In this document: positions 25,824 to 33,084 of the stretch, piece after piece | Position numbering within the stretch: the first letter of the stretch is position 1 | How the letters are laid out: each line of letters begins with the position of its first letter | Source of the DNA: Cardiobacteriaceae bacterium | Lineage (GTDB): Bacteria; Pseudomonadota; Gammaproteobacteria; Cardiobacteriales; Cardiobacteriaceae | Length of the DNA: 33,084 nucleotides | Reading direction: 5' to 3' | Assembly (NCBI GenBank): GCA_017484165.1 | Contig: JAFUTP010000044.1 | Span: 1-33,084 of the forward strand | Position numbers and translations under genes: made by a program | Notes under the pieces: generated by a model | Told to the model about the DNA's origin: nothing | Database searches by the model: none | The model's input: only the letters and a program-made list of their open reading frames with translations

Positions 25824-26324
25824 TTATTTTTCCTCTGGCTTATCTAATTTTTTACCATCTTCGGCAGAAAAAATCAGGTTTTGTTCCTGACCATCCTTTT
25901 CTACCGTTACTGAATAAAAAGGCTTTACTGCTTTTGGTGGAGCATCTTTTGGTTTATCACCGCCCATTCCACGACCAGCTCTTCCCATTCCACCCATTTG
26001 TGTCATATAAGAAATTGCAAGGACTTTGCCTTCTTTTTCAGCTTGTGCGATTGCGTCTTTGATAGAAAATTTCGGCGCGGCAAATGGCTCTGGCTTCGGT
26101 TCTGGCAATTTTTCACCAGTTTCAGCATCAAGCAAAATCATCTTTCGCTCACCGTTATCACTGACTACCATCACGCGGTAAGCATCTTTGCCATCTTGTT
26201 TCATCAGGCGAACAAAAGTTACATTCCCCTCGCTTTGTGCTTTATCTACCGCTTCTGATAGACTGATAGCTTGTGCTTGTGTTACAAATAATAAGCTTGT
26301 GATAATTAAGGATATTTTTTTCAT
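25824..26324 (-). CDS. Periplasmic PepSY-like repeat protein
   Basis: The 166-residue product has a signal peptide (MKKISLIITSLLFVTQAQA) and two related halves: SLSEAVDKAQSEGNVTFVRL ... ILLDAETGEKL and SIKDAIAQAEKEGKVLAISY ... LIFSAEDGKKL. This helix-plus-strand plan resembles PepSY domains, which in other proteins inhibit peptidases or bind partners. A Met/Gly-rich insertion (MGGMGRAGRGMGG) interrupts the second half and might bind metal, a guess. The neighbouring protease gene downstream may be related in function, but the terminator between argues for separate transcripts. Confidence 0.65.
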   Translation of the reverse strand: MKKISLIITSLLFVTQAQAISLSEAVDKAQSEGNVTFVRLMKQDGKDAYRVMVVSDNGERKMILLDAETGEKLPEPKPEPFAAPKFSIKDAIAQAEKEGKVLAISYMTQMGGMGRAGRGMGGDKPKDAPPKAVKPFYSVTVEKDGQEQNLIFSAEDGKKLDKPEEK

Positions 26325-26367
26325 AAAAATTTGATCTCATTAAAAACCGCGAAATTACGGCGAACTA

Positions 26368-26373
26368 ATTATA
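26368..26373 (-). promoter_or_regulatory. Possible -10 box for the PepSY-like gene
   Basis: On the minus strand a perfect TATAAT lies 43 bases before the start codon of the PepSY-like gene. No convincing -35 hexamer is found at the right distance, so the call rests on the -10 match in AT-rich DNA. Confidence 0.3.
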
Positions 26374-26408
26374 ATACATAAATGATAAATATTCTTAATT
26401 TCATATCA

Positions 26409-27176
26409 CTAAAAACTCCGACCGCCACCGCCGTGTCTATTTCCACTAGATGAAGTATGAGTTGAACTGCCACCAGAACTGGAAGATGATATTTCCCTAT
26501 AAAACACTTCTCGATCAATAACCACATCTTTGAACGGCATAAAATTACCCTTTGCGGTTTTTTCCCACACTGGCGGCATATTTCGTTTTCTTAATTTATA
26601 ACTCTTTTTATTTCTAAAATAAGCCAAAATCATAGCTATCAGCCCTGCTAATCCGCCACCTGCTGCATCTTCTTCACTTATAGAATTACCTGAAATATAA
26701 AATTCAAGTTTTTTTACATAAGCATGTAAGCCATCATCATATGAGCCGTTTTTTTCATACCCTTCCACAAACTTGTCAAGCAATTCGCTAATTTTTATAT
26801 CAGTTAAAGTTGCAATTGTATTAGTCCCCGATGTGGAAATATGCACTTTACGATTGCCTGTCATATCGGCAAGCGCAACCAAAATTAAGCTTCCCTCAAC
26901 ATTTTGCCCCTGTTTGTAATTAAGCAACTCATCTAAATAATCATCAGCAGCATCTTGGACTGTTTTATCAGTTGCATTTACCGTATAAATAATCGAATAA
27001 GAACCTGTTTTTTCTGAAATTTTTTCTAATTTTGCGGATAATTTGCTTTTTGTATCTACAGTCAATATCCTCGCATTATCAAAAACATACTCTCGACTAA
27101 AACAATTTGCCGCAAAGATAAAAAATATTCCTACTATTGCAAGTATTTTTTTGCACCATTTATTGAAATTTACCAT
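26409..27176 (-). CDS. TPM-domain membrane protein (YdjH/YgcG-like)
   Basis: The 255-residue product has an N-terminal signal or anchor (CKKILAIVGIFFIFAANCFS), a TPM domain (about 25-160; REYVFDNARILTVDTKSKL, GSLILVALADMTGNRKVHIS), a hydrophobic helix (GGLAGLIAMILAYF) and a Ser/Gly-rich tail ending HGGGGRSF, typical of this family. The ATG at 27176 overlaps the stop of the upstream zinc-ribbon gene (ATGGTAA) and has GGGAG upstream, so the two are coupled. In B. subtilis the TPM protein YdjH works with YdjG and YdjI; the same three families occur here. Confidence 0.82.
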   Translation of the reverse strand: MVNFNKWCKKILAIVGIFFIFAANCFSREYVFDNARILTVDTKSKLSAKLEKISEKTGSYSIIYTVNATDKTVQDAADDYLDELLNYKQGQNVEGSLILVALADMTGNRKVHISTSGTNTIATLTDIKISELLDKFVEGYEKNGSYDDGLHAYVKKLEFYISGNSISEEDAAGGGLAGLIAMILAYFRNKKSYKLRKRNMPPVWEKTAKGNFMPFKDVVIDREVFYREISSSSSGGSSTHTSSSGNRHGGGGRSF

Positions 27177-28228
27177 AACCATCTCCCACCACATAATGCC
27201 AAAATCAAAACGATTATTCCAAATATTGCCGAATAAGCAAAAGCTTTTGGCTTGGATAACGGTAATTCGCCATTTGCAATTCCAGTTTGACCGTTAATAG
27301 CAAATTGATAATTTTTTCCCTTATAGCTGTAATTTAAAATATAAGTCGGAAGTAATACATAGCGAGTATCGGTAATTGCAAATTGGGAATTATCCACTTG
27401 ATTAGTAAATCCTTGGCAATTTGCACTCTCTGCTATTTGGTCTATTGTGAATATTTCCGCATCTCTTATCGCTTGTTTTTGCGCCTCTTCTTTATCTAAA
27501 TTATGCCTCTCCGATTGAAAACCAGCCAGATATGCACTCTTAAATTCAATCTGTTCGCTGTCATCAAAGGGGTTAATCGCATTGATTAAATTAGTATCAA
27601 TTTTGTCAAAAGATAAACTACGAATATTATTAAAATGCAACTCACCTTTACGCTTAATATCTAATTTCAGAACTTCCGTTTCTTCTTGATTTCCTACTCT
27701 TTTGGTATGTTTTTGAATACCTGTTGCTTGAAAATCTACTTTTACATCAACATCACAATCCCAATAGGGCAAATACATTCCAATAATTTTATCCTGTTGC
27801 CTCTTTACCGTAAAATCAATCGGCAATAATTTTTTACCTCTTACCCATTTTTCAAAGCACTCTATTGCCTGTTTTTGCGTAATTTTGAACGGTATGATGC
27901 GATGCGGTAAAAAATCCCCCTTCAAGCGATTTTCAATAATTACTGGACTATGACAGTAATAGCAAAATGCAGCCGTTGTCGTATCACCGCAAACCACTTC
28001 CGCACCGCAATTCGGACAATGATATTGCCGTATTTCAGAACCATCATCTATTCTATTATCGGAATATTTATTTTTTTCTTCAATCTGTTCTTCATATTGA
28101 GCAATAAACGCTTCCAGCTCTTCTTCGGTAGATGAACGACCGCAATATTCACACTTAAATCCCTGAAATTGCGGGTTATAAGAAAGCGGTGCACTACAAC
28201 CAGGACATTTGTAATTATCGGTTGCCAT
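27170..28228 (-). CDS. Zinc-ribbon membrane protein (YdjG-like)
   Basis: The 352-residue protein starts with two zinc ribbons: Cys8/Cys11 with Cys26/Cys29, and Cys70/Cys73 with Cys88/Cys91, separated by an acidic helix. A middle domain of about 200 residues (HRIIPFKITQKQAIECFEKW, LPYWDCDVDVKVDF, YVLLPTYILNYSYKGKNYQF) resembles proteins annotated as TFIIB-type zinc-ribbon or YdjG-like. One membrane helix closes the chain (AIFGIIVLILALCGG). The start has AAGGAG about 6 bases upstream. It lies between the SPFH gene and the TPM gene, which it overlaps. Confidence 0.82.
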   Translation of the reverse strand: MATDNYKCPGCSAPLSYNPQFQGFKCEYCGRSSTEEELEAFIAQYEEQIEEKNKYSDNRIDDGSEIRQYHCPNCGAEVVCGDTTTAAFCYYCHSPVIIENRLKGDFLPHRIIPFKITQKQAIECFEKWVRGKKLLPIDFTVKRQQDKIIGMYLPYWDCDVDVKVDFQATGIQKHTKRVGNQEETEVLKLDIKRKGELHFNNIRSLSFDKIDTNLINAINPFDDSEQIEFKSAYLAGFQSERHNLDKEEAQKQAIRDAEIFTIDQIAESANCQGFTNQVDNSQFAITDTRYVLLPTYILNYSYKGKNYQFAINGQTGIANGELPLSKPKAFAYSAIFGIIVLILALCGGRWLW

Positions 28229-28265
28229 TTAGTCTCCTTAAATAATAATTTTTACCTCTTCTAAT

Positions 28266-28305
28266 AAAAAAAATAGCCTGTTTATCTCTAAAACAGGCTA
28301 TTTTT
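28266..28305. terminator. Strong terminator between SPFH and zinc-ribbon genes
   Basis: A perfect 13-base stem AAATAGCCTGTTT/AAACAGGCTATTT (28271-28283 with 28291-28303) has A and T runs. It follows the SPFH gene stop by about 14 bases and should reduce read-through into the zinc-ribbon and TPM genes. Confidence 0.82.
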
Positions 28306-28316
28306 AACTCAAAAAA

Positions 28317-29606
28317 CTAAACCGCTTGCCCGCAATTACCGCAGAATTTAGCTCCTGGCGATAATTTTTCATTGCAGTTGGCGCAAGTTTTTTCCGTCTC
28401 AACTTTTGTGCCACATTCGCCGCAGAATTTAGCATTTGCTGCAAGCTCTGCTCCGCAATTTGCGCATTTTGCTGCCTGCGGTTTTTGACTGCCACAAGAT
28501 GAGCAAAATTTCCCCGTTACCGTCGCACCGCAAGAGCACTGCCATTGATTTTGGGCATTTTGATTTTGCGCTACTGGCATCGCGGACTGCGCTTGTTGCT
28601 GCTGCATTTGTGCCATATTGACTTGCGAAGATTGTTGCATAAAGCCGCCTGCTGCCTGCATTCCCAAGCCCATTCCCATAAACGCGCCCATCGGACCGCC
28701 ACCGCCTTCATTTGAGCCAGCGTTTTCAAAACCGCGTGCAATCGATGTTTGCACATAAGTTTCGCGCAAATTCGGATCGGAGAGCATTGCCGCTTTATTC
28801 CTTTCGTTGATGAGTTTTTTGCTTTCCTCATCGTATGAAATGCTGGAAATACCAACCGCTTGCACTTCAAAACCGCGCATTTTTTTCCATTCTTCGTCCA
28901 AAGTTTCCTGCATAAACTTGGACAATTCGCGCCCTTTGCTCGGTAAAAACGAAATTCTTATTCCTTCCGCTGACATTTGATTTACAACTGCTTGCAGAGC
29001 TTCTAAAAATTCGTTCAAATATTGCTGATTTATGTCCTCGATATGGACGGTTGCGGTATTTCTAGGAATTGCTTCTTGGAAGAACAAAATCGGGTCGGTT
29101 ACTTTGATTGAGTATGTTCCGAATGTTCTTAAAAATAATTCCGAGTTATAAAACAAGTCAAAATATTGCAGCGGATTTGGCGTTCCGAATTTAATCCCTT
29201 TTATTTCCTGCAAATTGATGTAATACACCTCTTGCTTACCTGACGGTGTGCCAGAAAACTTAAATCTATTCCAAGCGTCTTTTAATGAGTCCTTAAATTG
29301 ACCATTAAATATACTCGGCGCGGAATTATTAGACACCTTAAAATAACCAGGTTCAGCGGAATAATCAACAATTTTTCCGCCATCAACCAGCATCATAAAT
29401 TGATTTTGATTGACATAAATAATCGAACCGTCGGTAATTAAATCGGAAGAGCCTTTGCGGTTGGTATTGCGTTTTTCACCACGTCTGACCTGCTCTCCCT
29501 TACACATTACCACGCCTTCTTGCATTTCAGTCGCTTCAATGACATCAAGCCATTGATCAGCAAGAGTTCCACCTATTGCACCTGCAGCAGCTGAAAGTAA
29601 TCCCAT
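28317..29606 (-). CDS. SPFH-domain protein with C-terminal zinc ribbons (YdjI-like)
   Basis: The 429-residue protein has an SPFH/virion-core-like domain (about 15-290; EATEMQEGVVMCKGEQVRRG, FGTYSIKVTDPILFFQ, ERNKAAMLSDPNLRETY), a Gly/Met/Gln-rich low-complexity linker (about 295-350), and three short zinc ribbons at the end (CSCG..CSSCG, CANCG..CGECG, CANCN..CGNCG). SPFH proteins form membrane-associated oligomers. The B. subtilis homologue YdjI lacks a long multi-ribbon tail as far as I recall. A strong AAGGAG precedes the ATG. It is first in the SPFH/zinc-ribbon/TPM set. Confidence 0.85.
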   Translation of the reverse strand: MGLLSAAAGAIGGTLADQWLDVIEATEMQEGVVMCKGEQVRRGEKRNTNRKGSSDLITDGSIIYVNQNQFMMLVDGGKIVDYSAEPGYFKVSNNSAPSIFNGQFKDSLKDAWNRFKFSGTPSGKQEVYYINLQEIKGIKFGTPNPLQYFDLFYNSELFLRTFGTYSIKVTDPILFFQEAIPRNTATVHIEDINQQYLNEFLEALQAVVNQMSAEGIRISFLPSKGRELSKFMQETLDEEWKKMRGFEVQAVGISSISYDEESKKLINERNKAAMLSDPNLRETYVQTSIARGFENAGSNEGGGGPMGAFMGMGLGMQAAGGFMQQSSQVNMAQMQQQQAQSAMPVAQNQNAQNQWQCSCGATVTGKFCSSCGSQKPQAAKCANCGAELAANAKFCGECGTKVETEKTCANCNEKLSPGAKFCGNCGQAV

Positions 29607-29636
29607 AATTAACTCCTTAAAATATAAATCTAAAAC

Positions 29637-29671
29637 AATAATAAAACCGCCATTAGAGACGGTTTTATTTG
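29637..29671. terminator. Terminator after lpdA
   Basis: The ten-base stem AATAAAACCG/CGGTTTTATT (29640-29649 with 29660-29669) has a ten-base loop and ends in a T-rich run on the minus strand. It begins just after the lpdA stop, separating it from the SPFH gene. Confidence 0.7.
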
Positions 29672-29674
29672 TTA

Positions 29675-31114
<1,440 letters not shown>

Positions 31115-31230
31115 TTAAGAAGTGATAAAAGTTGGGCATTCTACATTGAATTTCCCTGATACAAAGACTTTTCCGCCCAGAATTTGCCTAATTTACCGAC
31201 AGAAATTCAATTTATATCCAGCAGTAAATA

Positions 31231-31258
31231 ATCACATTTTACGAATGAAAAATGTGAT
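31231..31258. repeat. Ten-base inverted repeat upstream of the ATPase gene
   Basis: ATCACATTTT (31231-31240) is mirrored by AAAATGTGAT (31249-31258) with eight bases between. The right arm overlaps the first 32-base tandem repeat. It could be a protein binding site in the divergent lpdA/ATPase promoter region. Confidence 0.6.
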
Positions 31259-31339
31259 AAATTGCCACTTTTTCCAATGAAAAATGTAAATATTTGCCAC
31301 TTTTTCCAATAAAATATTGTCAATTTTGACAATTTTTCA
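31244..31339. repeat. Three tandem 32-base repeats before the AAA/DUF4143 ATPase gene
   Basis: Unit 1 (31244-31275) and unit 2 (31276-31307) both begin AATGAAAAATGT and end TTGCCACTTTTTCC, differing at only a few central positions. Unit 3 (31308-31339) keeps the 32-base length and the AATnAAA...TTTTT frame but is degenerate. The array ends 11 bases before the ATPase start codon, and looks like an operator or iteron set. Confidence 0.75.
31317..31332. promoter_or_regulatory. Perfect 16-base palindrome near the ATPase start (possible operator)
   Basis: TTGTCAA, two T, then TTGACAA forms a perfect 7+2+7 palindrome inside the third tandem repeat, ending 18 bases before the start codon. This is the size and position of a dimeric repressor site; the protein is unknown. 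Confidence 0.5.
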
Positions 31340-31350
31340 AAGATACTTTT

Positions 31351-32646
31351 ATGAAACGATTGATTTTTAAGCAACTTTTGGATTGGAAAAATAGCCCAAA
31401 TCGCAAACCTTTAATCATTCAAGGCGCACGGCAAGTTGGTAAAACTTGGCTGATGAAAGAGTTCGGCAAAAAACATTATCAAAATACGGTTTATATTAGT
31501 TTTGCTGATAGCCCAAAAGCCGCGCAGATTTTTAACGGCAATTACGATTTAGCACAAATTTTGTTGCAGTTAAAAATTTTTAGTAATACGGAAATCCAAG
31601 CCGACGATACTTTGATTATTTTTGATGAAATTCAGGAATGTGAAAGAGCCTTGAATGCTTTGAAATTTTTCAATGAAAATGCGAAAAATTATCACATCAT
31701 CGCGGCTGGCAGTTTATTGGGAGTTGCGGTTAGAAAAAAACAATACTCTTTTCCAGTCGGACAGGTGGATTTTTTGAATTTATATCCCCTAAATTTCAGG
31801 GAATTTTTAACCGCTATCGGTGAAGAAAAATTATCCCATTTGTTGATAAATCAAGATTGGCAAAGTATAAAAATATTCCATCAAAAATATATCAATTTCC
31901 TAAAACAATATATGTTTATTGGCGGTATGCCAGAGGCGGTGCAATCTTTTGTTGATTTTCAAGATTTCAATAAAGTCCGAACCATACAAAGTAACATTTT
32001 AATTGGCTACCGAGAAGATTTTTCTAAATACAGCGAAGCAAGAAATATTCCAAAAATAATGGCAGTTTGGAATTCATTACCTGCGCAATTGTCCAAAGAA
32101 AATAAAAAATTTACTTATCAACAAATTCAAAAAGGGGCAAGAGCAAGAGAATATGAAAACGCAATAGAGTGGTTAGTTTTAACGGGACTAGTGCATAAAG
32201 TAAATCGAATTACTAAACCAAATTTACCTTTATTGTCCTATCAAGATAATAATTTCAAGTTATATTTATTGGATACGGGATTGCTATCGGCATTGTCAAT
32301 GCTCGATGCACAAACAATTATCAACGGCGATAAAATTTTTTCAGAATTCAAAGGAGCTTTAACCGAGCAATTTGTTTTGCAAGAATTAAAAAACAATCCA
32401 CAACTTCCAATTGCGTATTGGGCTGCTAAAAATGCAATGGCAGAGCTTGATTTTGTCATTCAATATAAACAACAAGTTATTCCAATAGAAGTTAAATCAG
32501 TGCTCAATTTAAGAGCAAAAAGTCTTACCTCTTACCGCAATAAATATCAGCCAGAGCTTGCAATTCGCAGTTCGCTTGCCAACTTTGAAATCAATCAAAA
32601 TTTGCATAATATTCCCTTATATGCCATCGGAAATATTTGCAATTAA
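31351..32646 (+). CDS. AAA ATPase with DUF4143 domain
   Basis: The 431-residue protein belongs to the large AAA_14/DUF4143 family of uncertain role. The N-terminal ATPase has Walker A GARQVGKTW (25-33), Walker B LIIFDEIQEC (Asp92, Glu93) and sensor-like IAAGSLLGVAV. The C-terminal DUF4143 part has ALTEQFVLQEL and a nuclease-like core AYWAAKNAMAELDFVIQY ... PIEVKSV, which resembles the D-ExK pattern of restriction-type nucleases. Such genes are often scattered as single, mobile copies. No good Shine-Dalgarno is visible. It is flanked by tandem repeats and a MITE-like element. Confidence 0.9.
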   Translation: MKRLIFKQLLDWKNSPNRKPLIIQGARQVGKTWLMKEFGKKHYQNTVYISFADSPKAAQIFNGNYDLAQILLQLKIFSNTEIQADDTLIIFDEIQECERALNALKFFNENAKNYHIIAAGSLLGVAVRKKQYSFPVGQVDFLNLYPLNFREFLTAIGEEKLSHLLINQDWQSIKIFHQKYINFLKQYMFIGGMPEAVQSFVDFQDFNKVRTIQSNILIGYREDFSKYSEARNIPKIMAVWNSLPAQLSKENKKFTYQQIQKGARAREYENAIEWLVLTGLVHKVNRITKPNLPLLSYQDNNFKLYLLDTGLLSALSMLDAQTIINGDKIFSEFKGALTEQFVLQELKNNPQLPIAYWAAKNAMAELDFVIQYKQQVIPIEVKSVLNLRAKSLTSYRNKYQPELAIRSSLANFEINQNLHNIPLYAIGNICN

Positions 32647-32656
32647 ATAGATATAT

Positions 32657-32773
32657 GGGCGCATCTAAATTTAGAGTAGTTCTATTTTTTTACTTCGTCA
32701 TTCTGAAACGGCGAAGGATCTGCCGACAGAGATTTTTGCCTATGACTCAAAATGACGAGTTTTTAGATACGCC
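32657..32773 (+). repeat. Small inverted-repeat element (MITE-like), copy C
   Basis: About 117 bp, in the same orientation as copy B. The ends are GGGCGCATCTAAA and TTTAGATACGCC, a clear terminal inverted repeat (GGCGYATCTAAA). Flanking ATAT on the left and right extends the symmetry or marks a short target duplication. It lies 10 bases after the stop of the ATPase gene. Confidence 0.8.
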
Positions 32774-32820
32774 ATATTGCAAAATGATTTATTGCGCAAG
32801 CTCTTCAAAATAAAAACACA

Positions 32821-32852
32821 AAAAAAAAGCGAAAAGTTTCCCTTTCGCTTTT
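32821..32852 (-). terminator. Intrinsic terminator for the beta-barrel gene
   Basis: The ten-base stem AAAAGCGAAA/TTTCGCTTTT (32825-32834 with 32843-32852) has an eight-base loop; on the minus strand a long T run follows. It lies about 80 bases after the stop of the partial gene at the right edge. Confidence 0.7.
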
Positions 32853-32933
32853 CAAAAAATCACCTGTTTGATTATTTATCCGTATATCTTCGGTTGATAA
32901 TTAACTGCTGTTTTGGTTTATTTTTTCTTCTAT

Positions 32934-33084
32934 TTACTTAAATTTATAACGGACTCCGATATTTCCGCTCACCCCTCTTTCTTTGCCGACAGAGCCTTTA
33001 ATTCCCGCTCTGAATTCAAGTTGTTCGCCTGAATATTTATAGCCGAATTCCGCTTGACCAGATGAGCCTTTCATCGATGGAGCC
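32934..33084 (-). CDS. C-terminal end of an outer-membrane beta-barrel protein (possibly an autotransporter), partial
   Basis: The last 49 residues of a minus-strand gene are visible; its start lies beyond the right edge. They alternate polar and hydrophobic residues as in beta-barrel strands (AEFGYKYSGEQLEFRAGIKG, then GVSGNIGVRYKFK), with Gly-rich turns. The end RYKFK resembles the last strand of autotransporter barrels, which usually finish in an aromatic residue; here a Lys follows the Phe. Family assignment from so short a piece is tentative. Confidence 0.6.
   Translation of the reverse strand, partial: APSMKGSSGQAEFGYKYSGEQLEFRAGIKGSVGKERGVSGNIGVRYKFK

Noticed and set aside
31326-31331. 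TTGACA as a -35 box for the ATPase gene
   Set aside because: It lies about 20 bases before the start codon, leaving no room for a -10 box and leader; it is better explained as half of a palindrome.
31244-31339. CRISPR array
   Set aside because: The 32-base units are directly adjacent without unique spacers and no cas genes are present; they look like operator repeats.

Overview
The window looks like about 33 kb of chromosome from an AT-rich, Gram-negative proteobacterium, with GC near 40% by eye. Indicators are an outer-membrane beta-barrel fragment, a lipobox protein, AmpD, UbiA, TatABC, YidC with a large periplasmic domain, and a glutamate-cysteine ligase of the E. coli type. A gammaproteobacterium is most likely. 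The genus is not determined; a Cardiobacteriales-like lineage is only a guess.

Layout. (1) 1-1540: the C-terminal end of a large polymorphic toxin (its start lies left of the window) and an overlapping immunity-type gene with two cysteine-rich domains. (2) 1557-4946, minus strand: the ribosome and membrane-insertion block rpmH-rnpA-yidD-yidC, then a secreted helical-repeat protein. dtd diverges from rpmH where dnaA often lies in other bacteria. (3) 5527-10116, minus strand: the lipid and ribosome block yceD-rpmF-plsX-fabH, and a cell-wall pair of ampD and a serine hydrolase with a Tat-like leader. (4) 10117-10453: an AT-rich gap with a cluster of DnaA boxes. (5) 10454-13534: a glycine-zipper lipoprotein, argH bracketed by inverted copies of a small repeat element, and hemC. 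(6) 13698-22413, plus strand: ackA, pta, hisIE, tatABC, gshA and a three-domain RNA-repair protein (kinase, phosphatase, ligase). (7) 22478-31090, minus strand: ubiA, a membrane protein, a trypsin-like protease, a PepSY-like protein, a three-gene set resembling Bacillus subtilis ydjG/ydjH/ydjI, and lpdA. (8) 31231-33084: an AAA/DUF4143 ATPase behind tandem 32-bp repeats, a third copy of the small element, and the end of a beta-barrel gene that runs off the right edge.

Most genes are ordinary housekeeping genes with intact catalytic motifs. The points most worth a second look are the toxin-immunity pair, the hairpin in the rpmH leader, the DnaA-box cluster, the repeat element flanking argH, the RNA-repair protein, the SPFH/zinc-ribbon/TPM set and the iterated repeats before the ATPase gene. 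No CRISPR array, rRNA, tRNA or insertion-sequence transposase was recognised.
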